DNA of 64,000 bases. It comes from an uncultured Oscillibacter sp. GTDB lineage: Bacteria > Bacillota > Clostridia > Oscillospirales > Oscillospiraceae. Of the stretch, positions 53,078 to 60,856 are shown one piece after another. The notes beneath the pieces are model-generated. The model ran no database searches and was not told the DNA's origin. It was given only the letters and a program-made list of their open reading frames with translations. Location of the stretch: positions 48,587-112,586 of the forward strand of contig CAJTZI010000002.1 in assembly GCA_910584075.1 (NCBI GenBank), written 5' to 3'. Every line of letters begins with the position of its first letter. Within the stretch, counting starts at the first letter, position 1. A program made the position numbers and the translations under genes.

Positions 53078-54028
53078 ATGCCCTACTCCCTGCGGGAGAT
53101 CAACCAGCAGATCCGCACCGACCCCCAGGGCTTTGCCCGGCGCAGCGACGATGCCTACACCGAGAAGGTGAAGCGGGCCGCCCACAAGATCGCCGCCCGC
53201 CGGGCGGAGTCCCACATCGTGCTGCTCTCCGGTCCCTCCGGCTCCGGCAAGACCACCACCGCCATGAAGATTGAAGAACAGCTCAAGGAGATGGGCATTG
53301 AGACCCACACCATCTCCATGGACAACTACTTCAACACCATCGACCCGGAGACCGCCCCCCGGACACGGGAGGGGGCCATCGACTACGAGTCCCCCTTCTG
53401 TCTGGACGTGGATCTTCTGAACCGCCACTTTGCCATGCTGGACCAGGGCCGGACCATCCACGTGCCCAAGTACGAGTTCGCCCGCCAGATGCGCTCCGAC
53501 ATCCTCTCCCAGCCCCTGCGCCTGGGAAAGGACGAGATCGCCGTGTTCGAGGGCATCCACGCCCTGAACGACATCATTGTGGGCAAGAATCCCAGGGCCT
53601 TCAAGCTCTATATCGCCGCCCGCAGCAACATTGTGGACGAGGACGGCAGCGTCGTCTTCCAGCACGCCTGGTTCCGGCTCTGCCGCCGCATTGTGCGGGA
53701 CTTCAAGTTCCGGGGCGCCGACGCAGAGTTCACCATGAAGCTGTGGAACAACGTCTGCCGGGGGGAACGGCTGTACATCTCCCCCTACAAAGAGAGCGCG
53801 GACATCATGTTTGACTCCTCCCTGCCCATCAGCGTCTCCGCCCTGAAGCCCTTTGTGGTGCCCCTGCTGGAGGACCTGCCCGCCGGAAAGTACCCCGTGG
53901 TGGACGACATTCTGCGGGGTCTGGAGAAGATCGAACCTCTGGACCAGAAGTATATCTCCGCCAACTCCCTTGCCCGGGAGTTTATCGGCGGAAGCACCTA
54001 TTTTGAAAACCCCGCCGCTGCCAACTGA
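53078..54028 (+). CDS. Uridine-kinase-like P-loop kinase
   Basis: A 316-residue nucleoside/phosphoribulokinase-family kinase. Walker A GPSGSGKTT is at residues 52-60; ISMDNYFNTIDPET, DYESPFCLDVDLL and AVFEGIHALND are the family's substrate and Walker B stretches. The N-terminal 45 residues and a long C-terminal part make it larger than Udk (about 210); it resembles the nucleoside-kinase half of the TGS-fused Firmicute protein, without the TGS domain. AAGGAGG precedes the ATG. The substrate is probably uridine or cytidine, unconfirmed. Confidence 0.85.
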   Translation: MPYSLREINQQIRTDPQGFARRSDDAYTEKVKRAAHKIAARRAESHIVLLSGPSGSGKTTTAMKIEEQLKEMGIETHTISMDNYFNTIDPETAPRTREGAIDYESPFCLDVDLLNRHFAMLDQGRTIHVPKYEFARQMRSDILSQPLRLGKDEIAVFEGIHALNDIIVGKNPRAFKLYIAARSNIVDEDGSVVFQHAWFRLCRRIVRDFKFRGADAEFTMKLWNNVCRGERLYISPYKESADIMFDSSLPISVSALKPFVVPLLEDLPAGKYPVVDDILRGLEKIEPLDQKYISANSLAREFIGGSTYFENPAAAN

Positions 54029-54048
54029 GAAATGAAAGGAGACTTCCC

Positions 54049-54441
54049 ATGAACGAGAAGCTGCAAAACCTGCTGGAACTGGTCCGGCGTACCGCCTGGC
54101 AGGCGGGCGACCTGGCCGCCGACGCCGTCTACGGCGCGGGACAGATGGCGGACGACCTGCTGTCCTCCGCCAAGCTGCGCGTCCGCGCCGCCACCGTGGA
54201 GGGCAACATCAACGGCAAGCTGATGGAGGTGGGCGAGATGGTCTACGCCACCCACACCGGCACTCCCACGGAGTCCGAGGAGCTGCTGGCCAAGCTCCGA
54301 GAGATTGACGAGCTCAAGGCCCAGCTGGCAGACATCAACGACGCCCTTGGCCGCACCCCCGCTATTCCCGTCTGCCCCACCTGCGGCGCGGTGGTCCGGG
54401 AGGAGGACGCCTTCTGCCGGGAATGCGGGGGGAAGCTGTGA
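54049..54441 (+). CDS. Helical protein with C-terminal zinc ribbon
   Basis: A 130-residue protein. Residues 1-100 are amphipathic helices (RRTAWQAGDLAADAVYGAGQ; ELLAKLREIDELKAQLADI is coiled coil). The last 25 form a zinc ribbon with Cys109, Cys112, Cys123 and Cys126 (CPTCG and CRECG). Such proteins are frequent hypothetical genes in Clostridia. Its end overlaps the start of the phosphorylase gene (GTGA). Confidence 0.82.
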   Translation: MNEKLQNLLELVRRTAWQAGDLAADAVYGAGQMADDLLSSAKLRVRAATVEGNINGKLMEVGEMVYATHTGTPTESEELLAKLREIDELKAQLADINDALGRTPAIPVCPTCGAVVREEDAFCRECGGKL

Positions 54442-55268
54442 GCGCCCCCCTGGACGATTCCCGGTACCGGGAGAGCGCCCGGGCCCTGGAAGCCCGTTTG
54501 GGGGACTTCCGTCCCCGGGTGCTGCTGATTCTGGGCTCCGGCCTGGGCTTTCTGGGGGACGAGGTGGAAAACCCCATTGTAATCCCCTACGGAGAGGTCC
54601 CCCATATGCGGTGCTCCACCGCGCCGGACCACAGGGGGCAGTTTGTCTTCGGCCGCCTCAGCGGCCAGGACGTAGCTGTGATGCAGGGCCGGCTCCACAC
54701 CTATGAGGGCTGGACCATGGAGGAGGCGGCGTATCCCGTCCGCCTTGCGCGCCTGCTGGGGGCGGAGACGCTGGTGGTGACCAACGCCGCCGGGGCGGTG
54801 AACACCGCCTTTTCCCCCGGGGACATCATGCTGATTACAGACCACATCAAGCTCTTCGCCGGCAGTCCCCTGACAGGACCCAACCTTGACGCCTTCGGCC
54901 CCCGCTTCCCGGACATGAGCCGTGTCTACACCCCGGCCCTCCGGGAGGTTGCCGGCGAATGTGCCGGGGCGCTGGGCCTGCCTCTGCGCCGGGGTGTCTA
55001 CATGTACTTCCCCGGCCCCCAGTTCGAAACCCCCGCCGAGGTGCGGGCGGCCCGCCTCCTGGGCGCGGATGCCGTTGGCATGTCCACCGTTCCGGAGACC
55101 ATCGCCGCGGCCCACTGCGGCATGAAGGTTCTGGGCTTCACCCTGTGCACCAACATGGCGGCGGGGGTGCTGGAACAGCCCCTCTCCGGCCAGGAGGTCA
55201 TTGCCGCAGGTCAGGCGGCGGCCCCCCGGTTCTCCGCCCTGGTCAAGGCCTGCCTGGAAAAGGTATAG
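54438..55268 (+). CDS. Purine-nucleoside phosphorylase, trimeric class
   Basis: Cleaves inosine/guanosine with phosphate to base and ribose-1-phosphate. 276 residues. LILGSGLGFLGDEV (about 32-45), RLHTYEGWTMEEA, VTNAAGAVN and the late GPQFETPAEVRAARLLGADAVGMSTVPE are family signatures. Start: GTG 54438 overlaps the zinc-ribbon stop and follows GGGGGGAAG; an in-frame ATG 15 bases upstream lacks a site. With the adjacent kinase it suggests nucleoside salvage. Confidence 0.93.
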   Translation: MSAPLDDSRYRESARALEARLGDFRPRVLLILGSGLGFLGDEVENPIVIPYGEVPHMRCSTAPDHRGQFVFGRLSGQDVAVMQGRLHTYEGWTMEEAAYPVRLARLLGAETLVVTNAAGAVNTAFSPGDIMLITDHIKLFAGSPLTGPNLDAFGPRFPDMSRVYTPALREVAGECAGALGLPLRRGVYMYFPGPQFETPAEVRAARLLGADAVGMSTVPETIAAAHCGMKVLGFTLCTNMAAGVLEQPLSGQEVIAAGQAAAPRFSALVKACLEKV

Positions 55269-55376
55269 CGGCGGCCGCGGCAGCATACGGTTATGCTGAA
55301 TTAGGAATTTTGGCATCCGGCCTCTTTTCAACTCTTGACTCCTGATTCTCAATTCCTGATTGTTCGAGGTATTCTC
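55269..55376 (+). other. Spacer with imperfect inverted repeat
   Basis: GAATTAGGAATT near 55299-55310 pairs with AATTCCTGATT near 55351-55361. The spacer between is pyrimidine-rich, and the sequence TTCCTGATT is shared with the spacer before dnaJ (33040-33050). No promoter is clear, so the following gene may depend on read-through. Confidence 0.35.
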
Positions 55377-57008
55377 ATGTCCAATCCAACCAAAAAGCAG
55401 TCCTTCATGGGAGGCGCGGCCATTCTGGCCTCCGCTGTGGTGATCGTCAAGCTCATCGGCGCGGTCTACAAGCTGCCGCTGAACAACATTCTGGGCGATG
55501 TGGGCAAGACCTACTTTGACACCGCCTACCTCATCTACAACTTCCTGAACATCTTCGCCACGGCGGGTCTTCCCCTGGCTATCTCCAAGCTCACCAGTCA
55601 GGCCCACGCCCAGGGCCGGGAGAACGAGAAGCGGAAGATCTTCCGCACCTCCATCTGGCTGTTTTTCGGCCTGGGACTGGCGGGGTCTTTGCTGATGTTC
55701 TTCGGCGCAGACCGGCTGGCGGCCTTCGAGGCCAATCCCATGGCCGCCCAGGCCATCCGGGCCCTGGCGCCGGCGGTGTTCTGCGTGTGCCTGCTGGCCT
55801 GTATGCGGGGCTATACCCAGGGCCAGGGGAACATGACCCCCACCGCCGTCAGCCAGGTTCTGGAGGCTCTGTGCAAGGTGGGTCTGGGGCTGCCCCTGGC
55901 CTGGTATATCCTGCGCCTGAGCCGGGCCGCGGCGGAAGACAACATGGCCGGCGTGGCCGCCAGCGCCATCTTCGGTGTCTCCGCGGGCACCATCCTCTCC
56001 GTCTTCTTCCTGATCTCCTACCTGCTGACCCACTGGAACCGGGCAAAATCCTTGGATGTCCCCTCCTCCGGCAGGGCGATCCTGCGGCAGGTTCTGGTCA
56101 TCGGTATTCCCATCACCCTGGGCAACTCCGCTCTGGGCATCATCAACCTCATTGACACCAAGATCGTCATGGGGCGGCTCCAGGGCGCCCTGCTGCTCAG
56201 CGAGGTGGACGCGGCGGCTCTCAACGGCCAGTACCGCATGGCCATGGATATGCCCAACATGGTGGCCTCCTTCGTCTATCCCGTCACCATGAGCCTGATT
56301 CCCTTCGCCGCAGCTGCCATTGCCCAGCGGGACACCGCCAGGGCGGACCGCATCATCTCCTCCGCCTTCCGCATCATCGCCGTGCTGGCCATTCCGGCGG
56401 GCGTGGGGCTCTCGGTACTGTCCACACCCATCATGCGGCTGATTTTGCCCAGCCGGCAGGAGGCCGCCGCCGCCGCAGGCCCCCACCTGAGGATCCTGGG
56501 CCTTGCCACCATCTTCATCTGCCTGATGATTCTGACCAACGCTATTTTGCAGACCTACGGCAAGGAAAAGCTGCCCATTTTCACCGTCATCGCCGGCGGC
56601 CTCACCAAAATTGTGATGAATTACATCCTGGTGGGGAATCCTGAGATCAACATCCACGGCGCCCCCATCTCCACCCTGTGCTGCTACCTGGTCATCGTGG
56701 GACTGAATCTGTTCTTTGTCTGGAAGTTCTCCGCCAAAAAGCCCCGCTATCTCCAGCTCTTCGCAAAACCCGTCCTGGCCTCCGTGCTGATGGGCGCCGG
56801 CGCCTGGGCGGTGTACGGCTTCGTGAACCGTGCCCTCTCCGGCGGACACTCCGCCTACGGCGCCAACGCCATTGCCGTTATGGCGGGGATTCTGGCGGGC
56901 GTGGCGGTCTACGGCATGCTGGTGGTTACCCTGCGCATCCTGCGGGCAGAGGACGTCCGCTCCATCCCCCATGGGGAAAAGCTGGTCCGGCTGTTGCGGC
57001 TGAAATAG
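55377..57008 (+). CDS. MVF/MATE-like polysaccharide or lipid flippase, YabM/SpoVB type
   Basis: A 543-residue membrane protein with about 14 helices of the MOP superfamily (SpoVB, MurJ, Wzx). SFMGGAAILASAVVIVKLIGAVYKLPL is the N-terminal hallmark (read in parts), YLIYNFLNIFATAGLPLAIS follows. The gene order with mazG, rqcP, yabP, yabQ, divIC and yabR matches the place of yabM in Bacillus, so YabM is the closest call. It probably flips a cell-envelope lipid precursor. GAGG precedes ATG 55377. Confidence 0.85.
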   Translation: MSNPTKKQSFMGGAAILASAVVIVKLIGAVYKLPLNNILGDVGKTYFDTAYLIYNFLNIFATAGLPLAISKLTSQAHAQGRENEKRKIFRTSIWLFFGLGLAGSLLMFFGADRLAAFEANPMAAQAIRALAPAVFCVCLLACMRGYTQGQGNMTPTAVSQVLEALCKVGLGLPLAWYILRLSRAAAEDNMAGVAASAIFGVSAGTILSVFFLISYLLTHWNRAKSLDVPSSGRAILRQVLVIGIPITLGNSALGIINLIDTKIVMGRLQGALLLSEVDAAALNGQYRMAMDMPNMVASFVYPVTMSLIPFAAAAIAQRDTARADRIISSAFRIIAVLAIPAGVGLSVLSTPIMRLILPSRQEAAAAAGPHLRILGLATIFICLMILTNAILQTYGKEKLPIFTVIAGGLTKIVMNYILVGNPEINIHGAPISTLCCYLVIVGLNLFFVWKFSAKKPRYLQLFAKPVLASVLMGAGAWAVYGFVNRALSGGHSAYGANAIAVMAGILAGVAVYGMLVVTLRILRAEDVRSIPHGEKLVRLLRLK

Positions 57009-57096
57009 TGCGCAATCGTTTTTCTGAGGACTTTTTCCATAAAAAACCGAAATATCTGTTGTTTTACGCAAAAAAACTTGCAAAGGCAGGCAATCT

Positions 57097-57897
57097 ATGG
57101 TAGATTTTCAATGTAAAGACCGCTATGGCTGGGAGGACCTGCTGGAGATCACCAGGCTCCTCCGCTCCCCCGGCGGCTGTCCCTGGGACAGGGAACAGAC
57201 CCACAGTTCCGTCCGCCGGAACTTCCTGGAGGAAACCTATGAGGTTCTGGACGCCCTGGACCGGGACGACCCCCAAGGCATGTGTGAGGAGCTGGGGGAC
57301 ATTCTGATGCAGGTGGCCCTCCACGCCCAGATGGAGACGGAGCGGGGCCGCTTTACCATGGACGACGTGGTGGACGGTGTGTCGAAAAAACTCGTATACC
57401 GCCATCCCCACGTATTCGGCGGCACCCGGGCGGACACCGCCGAGGAGGTGCTGGTAAACTGGGAGGCGCTGAAGCGGACGGAGAAGGGCCAGCGGTCCAC
57501 CGCCGACGCCATTGAGGCCGTCCCCCACACCCTGCCCGCCCTGTGGCGGGCGGAGAAGACCGTCTCCAAGACCGCCAAGGCCGGTTTCAACTGGTCCGGT
57601 CTCGGCCGCCCTCTGGACAAGCTGGAGGAGGAGGTGCGGGAGCTGCGTCAGGCCGTGGAGGCCGGCGGCCCTGCGGACAGCCCTCACGGCGTACAGGAGG
57701 AGCTGGGAGACCTGCTCTTCATCGCCGCCAAGATCGCCCAGATGTCCGGCGTGGACCCGGAGGAGGCCCTGCATCGGGCCTGCGACAAATTTGACCGGCG
57801 CTTCCGCCGGGTGGAAACGGCGGCGGACAAGCCCCTGCCGGACTGCACGGAGGAGGAGCTGACCGCCCTCTGGGAGCGTGCCAAAGAACCGTCTTAA
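57097..57897 (+). CDS. mazG: Nucleoside triphosphate pyrophosphohydrolase MazG
   Basis: Hydrolyses NTPs to NMPs and pyrophosphate as a house-cleaning enzyme. 266 residues with the tandem MazG repeats: GGCPWDREQTHSSVRRNFLEETYEV (in parts; metal-binding EExxE-type residues) with LGDILMQVALHAQM, and the second repeat with KLEEEVRELRQAV and EELGDLLFIAAK. In Bacillus this domain is fused to a methylase domain (YabN); here only the MazG half occurs. ATG 57097 has only a weak GGCAGG upstream. Confidence 0.95.
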   Translation: MVDFQCKDRYGWEDLLEITRLLRSPGGCPWDREQTHSSVRRNFLEETYEVLDALDRDDPQGMCEELGDILMQVALHAQMETERGRFTMDDVVDGVSKKLVYRHPHVFGGTRADTAEEVLVNWEALKRTEKGQRSTADAIEAVPHTLPALWRAEKTVSKTAKAGFNWSGLGRPLDKLEEEVRELRQAVEAGGPADSPHGVQEELGDLLFIAAKIAQMSGVDPEEALHRACDKFDRRFRRVETAADKPLPDCTEEELTALWERAKEPS

Positions 57898-57954
57898 ACG
57901 CATCCGCGTTAAGAAATAAATGAAACACCAAAGACTTTTTAGGAGGATCAATCA

Positions 57955-58230
57955 ATGAACAAAGCTGAACTCATCAATGCCGTCGCTGCTTCCGCCGACG
58001 TCTCCAAGAAGGACACCGAGGCGGTCATCACCGCCATGCTGGACACCATCACCGATGCCCTGAAGGAGGGCGACAAGGTCCAACTGGTCGGCTTCGGCTC
58101 TTTTGAGGTCAAGAAGCGCGCCGCCCGCATCGGCCGGAACCCCCGGACCAAGGAGGAGATCGAGATCCCCGCCACCGTCCTGCCCGTGTTCAAGGCCGGC
58201 AAGCTGCTCAAGGATACCGTTTCTAAATAA
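57955..58230 (+). CDS. hup: DNA-binding protein HU
   Basis: Nucleoid protein that bends DNA. 91 residues, family length. NKAELINAVAASADVSKKD at the start and the DNA-clasping arm VGFGSFEVKKRAARIGRNPRTKEEIEIPAT (in parts), with the intercalating Pro in RNPRT. TAGGAGGATC precedes the ATG. Insertion of hup between mazG and rqcP is seen in many Clostridia. Confidence 0.97.
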   Translation: MNKAELINAVAASADVSKKDTEAVITAMLDTITDALKEGDKVQLVGFGSFEVKKRAARIGRNPRTKEEIEIPATVLPVFKAGKLLKDTVSK

Positions 58231-58324
58231 AGAGGGGGAGTGACGTCCCTCCTTTAGATTCCCCCTGTTCTACCGAATGTATGGGGCGGACGAAAGACAG
58301 CTCCGTTCTACCGGGGTGGATTTC

Positions 58325-58357
58325 AACACCAGTGACTTCGGTCACTGGTGTGTTTGT
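58325..58357 (+). terminator. Terminator of hup transcript
   Basis: 11-bp stem AACACCAGTGAC / GTCACTGGTGT with a TTCG tetraloop (58337-58340), tail GTTTGTCC. It would separate yabM-mazG-hup from the rqcP-yabP block. Confidence 0.75.
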
Positions 58358-58470
58358 CCTGGGGCAAACAGGTCAACGTATTTTCGGCAGGCATATGTCC
58401 TGCCGAAAATGATTTCATATCTTTCTTTTGCCCCGGCAAGAGAACCGGGGAAACCTGAGTTTCCCCTGGC
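58358..58470 (+). ncRNA. Nested hairpin region between hup and rqcP
   Basis: GGGGCAAA (58361-58368) pairs with TTTGCCCC (58428-58435) and encloses a 12-bp hairpin ATTTTCGGCAGG/CCTGCCGAAAAT (58380-58410). CCCCGG/CCGGGG (58431-58450) and GGGGAAAC/GTTTCCCC (58447-58466) follow and partly compete. No ORF or T run. It is either the leader of the rqcP transcript or a separate small RNA. Confidence 0.4.
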
Positions 58471-58586
58471 CCCTTTCCTTAGGCCTTGTTTGATCAATGG
58501 CGAAATGCACAACGGCGAGCGCCGGGTGAGGGGAGCACAGCTGCTGAGCCGGAAAGTGCCGGCAGTTTTTGGGAGGTATGCCCTGT

Positions 58587-58832
58587 ATGCGATTGGATAA
58601 ATACTTGAAGGTATCACGGCTCATCAAGCGGCGGACCGTGGCCAACGAGGCCTGTGACAACGGGCTGGTCACTGTCAACGGCAGGCCCGCCCGGGCCTCT
58701 TACGATGTAAAAATCGGGGACCAGATCTCTCTGCGGTTCGGCGTACGGACCATTACGGTGGAGGTGCTCTCCGTTCAGGAGACCGTCCGGCAGGCCGAGG
58801 CCGGAATGCTGTACCGGGAGATCGGACGCTGA
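58587..58832 (+). CDS. rqcP: S4-domain RNA-binding protein RqcP (YabO)
   Basis: Acts with RqcH in ribosome quality control, binding the 50S subunit during alanine tailing of stalled peptides in Bacillus. 81 residues, nearly all one S4 domain: MRLDKYLKVSRLIKRRTVA and NGLVTVNGRPARASYDVKIGD. Start: ATG 58587 is 10 bases after GGGAGG; an ATG at 58578 is too close. Order rqcP-yabP-yabQ-divIC is as in Bacillus. Confidence 0.92.
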   Translation: MRLDKYLKVSRLIKRRTVANEACDNGLVTVNGRPARASYDVKIGDQISLRFGVRTITVEVLSVQETVRQAEAGMLYREIGR

Positions 58833-58839
58833 AATCCTG

Positions 58840-58868
58840 TCATAGTTCCCCGCCTCGTCCCATATAGT
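58840..58868 (+). promoter_or_regulatory. Candidate sigma-E promoter of yabP
   Basis: TCATAGT at 58840-58846, 14 bases, CATATAGT at 58861-58868, close to sigma-E consensus (-35 like TCATATT, -10 like CATACAnT). In Bacillus yabP-yabQ is transcribed by sigma-E, which supports this. Confidence 0.6.
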
Positions 58869-58889
58869 GGGGACAGGGAGGGACGCCGT

Positions 58890-59171
58890 ATGAATGATTA
58901 CAATTCCATGCCCCAGGCCGCCCACCGGCTGGAGCTGATCGGCCGGGACCGGCTGACGGTCTCCGGTGTGGAGGATGTGGAGCGCTTTGACGAGACGGGC
59001 ATCATTATGTCCACCTCCGCCGGGACGCTGGTGATCACCGGGGAGGATCTGCACATCGGGAAGCTGTCCCTGGACGGCGGGGAGCTCCACGTGGACGGCC
59101 GGGTGGACTCCGTGTCCTATGAGGACGACGGGGCCGGCCGGGGCGGCTTTTTCAGCCGCCTGTTCGGATAG
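58890..59171 (+). CDS. yabP: Sporulation protein YabP
   Basis: A 93-residue YabP-family protein needed for spore cortex assembly in Bacillus. HRLELIGRDRLTVSGVEDVERFDETGIIMST followed by GTLVITGEDLHIGKLSLDGGELHVDG (each in parts) is the family profile. The end (RGGFFSRLFG) is typical. GGGAGGGAC precedes the ATG. It is transcribed in the mother cell in relatives. It stops 3 bases before yabQ. Confidence 0.94.
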   Translation: MNDYNSMPQAAHRLELIGRDRLTVSGVEDVERFDETGIIMSTSAGTLVITGEDLHIGKLSLDGGELHVDGRVDSVSYEDDGAGRGGFFSRLFG

Positions 59172-59174
59172 GCC

Positions 59175-59897
59175 ATGGGAAACCAGGTCTCCCACCAGTT
59201 GCTGGTATTTTGCCAGTCCATTCTGCTGGGCCTGTGCGCCGGACTGCTGTACGACCTGCTGCGGCCCTTCCGCCTCCGTCTCCCCCGCCTGACGGGTCTG
59301 CTGGACAGCCTGTACTGTCTCCTGGCGGGAACTGCCGTATTTCTCTTTCTCCTGCGGGGGGCGGACGGACAGCTGCGGGGCTTTGTGGTGCTGGGAGCAC
59401 TGGGCGGGGCGGTGCTGTTTTTCGGCCTGTTCTCAGAGCTGCTGCGGCCCGTATGGGCCTTTTGGGCGGACACACTGGCGTATTTGGCCCGGCTTTTGTC
59501 CCTGCCCATGGTTTGGGCAAAAAATTTTTGCAAAAAAATTGCCCTTCACGGAAAAAAGCTCTTTTATTTTTCAAGGAAATGCTATACAATAAGAAAAAGC
59601 GGATGGAGACATCCGTCCCGGAAAGGAGGCGGCGGACATGGCAAAAAAAGAGCGCACGCCAAAGGGAAAGCGCCGCATTCTCCGGGCCGGTCCCCTGACA
59701 AAGCTGTTGCTGCTGGTTCTGCTGCTGGGCATCAGCTGGCAGCTGTACCGTCTCCAGGGGCAGGTGGAGTCCGCTCAGGCGGAAAAGGACCTTCTCGCCG
59801 CCCAGGTGGAGGTCAAACGCCAGGAAAACAACGCTCTGGCCGCCGACATCGCGGCCGGAGGCACCCAGGAAAAAATGGAGGAGATCGCCCGGAATGA
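59175..59897 (+). CDS. yabQ: Spore cortex protein YabQ with long out-of-frame overlap into divIC
   Basis: YabQ family membrane protein needed for spore cortex formation. Residues 1-150 are the real YabQ: QLLVFCQSILLGLCAGLLYD, four helices, ending KIALHGKKLFYFSRKCYT. After that the frame stays open for about 86 codons inside divIC, in a different reading frame, giving an Arg/Gly/Lys/Pro-rich tail (RHPSRKGGGGHGKKRAHAKG) up to the stop at 59897. YabQ in Bacillus is about 211 residues. The tail looks like an accidental reading of divIC DNA. Expression of the tail is unproven; a shifted stop or a small frameshift mutation near 59585 is possible, since TAA lies at 59590-59592 in another frame. Confidence 0.85.
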   Translation: MGNQVSHQLLVFCQSILLGLCAGLLYDLLRPFRLRLPRLTGLLDSLYCLLAGTAVFLFLLRGADGQLRGFVVLGALGGAVLFFGLFSELLRPVWAFWADTLAYLARLLSLPMVWAKNFCKKIALHGKKLFYFSRKCYTIRKSGWRHPSRKGGGGHGKKRAHAKGKAPHSPGRSPDKAVAAGSAAGHQLAAVPSPGAGGVRSGGKGPSRRPGGGQTPGKQRSGRRHRGRRHPGKNGGDRPE

Positions 59898-59949
59898 GCT
59901 GGGCATGGTCTTTCCCGGCGAGTACGTGCTCTGCGATGGAATAGACTGA
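59638..59949 (+). CDS. divIC: Septum formation initiator DivIC/FtsB
   Basis: Single-pass septum protein, part of the FtsL-DivIB-DivIC complex. 103 residues: a basic cytosolic start (MAKKERTPKGKRRILRAG), one membrane helix (about 20-38), then a coiled coil (LQGQVESAQAEKDLLAAQVE) and the C-terminal EIARNELGMVFPGE motif of the family. AAAGGAGGCGGC precedes the ATG. Its first 260 bases are also open in the yabQ frame. DivIC follows YabQ in Bacillus as well. Confidence 0.93.
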   Translation: MAKKERTPKGKRRILRAGPLTKLLLLVLLLGISWQLYRLQGQVESAQAEKDLLAAQVEVKRQENNALAADIAAGGTQEKMEEIARNELGMVFPGEYVLCDGID

Positions 59950-60050
59950 CCGGTGCCGGGCGGATGGAGGAAATCCTCCGCACCGGAGGCCGGCCTGTTC
60001 TTTTTCATATATGTGTGTGAAAAAATTTGGAAGGAGAAAGAAACAGCGGT

Positions 60051-60515
60051 ATGGATCCTCAGGTTGGGAGTATTTTGGAGGGCAAGGTGGCCAGCATCAC
60101 AAAGTTTGGAGCTTTTGTCACCCTGGAGGGCGGAAAATCCGGATTGGTACATATCTCGGAGATCGCCAACACCTTTGTCAACGACGTACACGACTTTTTA
60201 CAGGAGGGACAGGAGGTCAAGGTCCTGGTCCTGTCCGCGGAGAAGGGGCGCATCAACCTCTCTATCAAAAAGACCCTGCCGTCTCAGGAACGTCCGGCGC
60301 CCCGGGGACCCAGGCCCTTCCACGCGCCCCGGCCGGCGGCCCCTCAGCAGACGGACCGTCCTCACCCCGCGCAGGCGGCGCAAAAGCCCCTGCCCCCCTC
60401 CGGCGACCAGGCCTTTGAGGACAAGCTCAAGCGCTTTCTCTCCTCCTCCGAGGGGAAGATGGCGGACCTGAACCGCAGCATGGACGGCAAGCGGGGCGGG
60501 CGCAGGCGGCGGTAA
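60051..60515 (+). CDS. yabR: S1 RNA-binding domain protein (YabR-like)
   Basis: A 154-residue protein. Residues 5-73 are one S1 domain (GSILEGKVASITKFGAFVTL and GLVHISEIANTFVNDV); a Pro/Arg-rich spacer (RPFHAPRPAAPQQ) leads to a C-terminal helix (EDKLKRFLSSSEGKMADLNRS) and a basic end. The fold suggests RNA or ribosome binding, as for the general stress protein 13 group. ATG 60051 is 13 bases after AAGGAGA. It closes the Bacillus-like yab block; spoIIE does not follow here. Confidence 0.88.
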   Translation: MDPQVGSILEGKVASITKFGAFVTLEGGKSGLVHISEIANTFVNDVHDFLQEGQEVKVLVLSAEKGRINLSIKKTLPSQERPAPRGPRPFHAPRPAAPQQTDRPHPAQAAQKPLPPSGDQAFEDKLKRFLSSSEGKMADLNRSMDGKRGGRRRR

Positions 60516-60523
60516 CGCTCAGC

Positions 60524-60562
60524 AATCCCCGGCGGAGCGCGCTCCGCCGGGGATTCTCATTT
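60524..60562 (+). terminator. Terminator after yabR
   Basis: 15-bp stem AATCCCCGGCGGAGC (60524-60538) and complement (60541-60555), tail CTCATTT. Confidence 0.75.
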
Positions 60563-60575
60563 AAGAAGGCCGGCT

Positions 60576-60808
60576 ATGCCATACGGGATGCGTCCGCCGG
60601 AGTTCCCTTCCCTGAAGGACTTTTTATACGAGGCCGTCCTTCTCCCGGAGGCCGCGGCGCCGCCTCCCAGAGCCATTCTCAGTGAGGAGGGCCTGCGGGT
60701 CCATATCCGGGATTTCGGCGGCCGCCCCGGCATGTGTGTCCGATGGCGGAAAGCAGCGCTCAGACCGCCGGCAACATCCGGGTCCGGATTATGGTCCGCC
60801 GCCTGTAA
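60576..60808 (+). pseudogene. Remnant of GNAT acetyltransferase
   Basis: The frame MPYGMRPPEFPSLKDFLYEA followed by LLPEAAAPPPRAIL and RVHIRDFGGRPG is the N-terminal third of a common Clostridial GNAT family protein. The frame then breaks near 60730; the next expected words continue in another frame (PMAESSAQTAGNIRVRIM) up to a TAA at 60806-60808. The acetyl-CoA-binding core is missing. It occupies the gap between yabR and the phosphodiesterase, where Bacillus has other genes. Confidence 0.65.
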
Positions 60809-60856
60809 GGGCTTTTCCCCGGCTGCGGACACGGAATACACAAAGGAGTGAAGCTG

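Noticed and set aside
54243-57083. 946-codon minus-strand frame opposite the phosphorylase and flippase genes
   Set aside because: Antisense artefact of high GC; both plus-strand genes have clear family motifs and ribosome sites.
58277-58600. 107-codon frame between hup and rqcP
   Set aside because: Covers the hup terminator and nested hairpins, has no ribosome site, and the sequence does not resemble a protein family.
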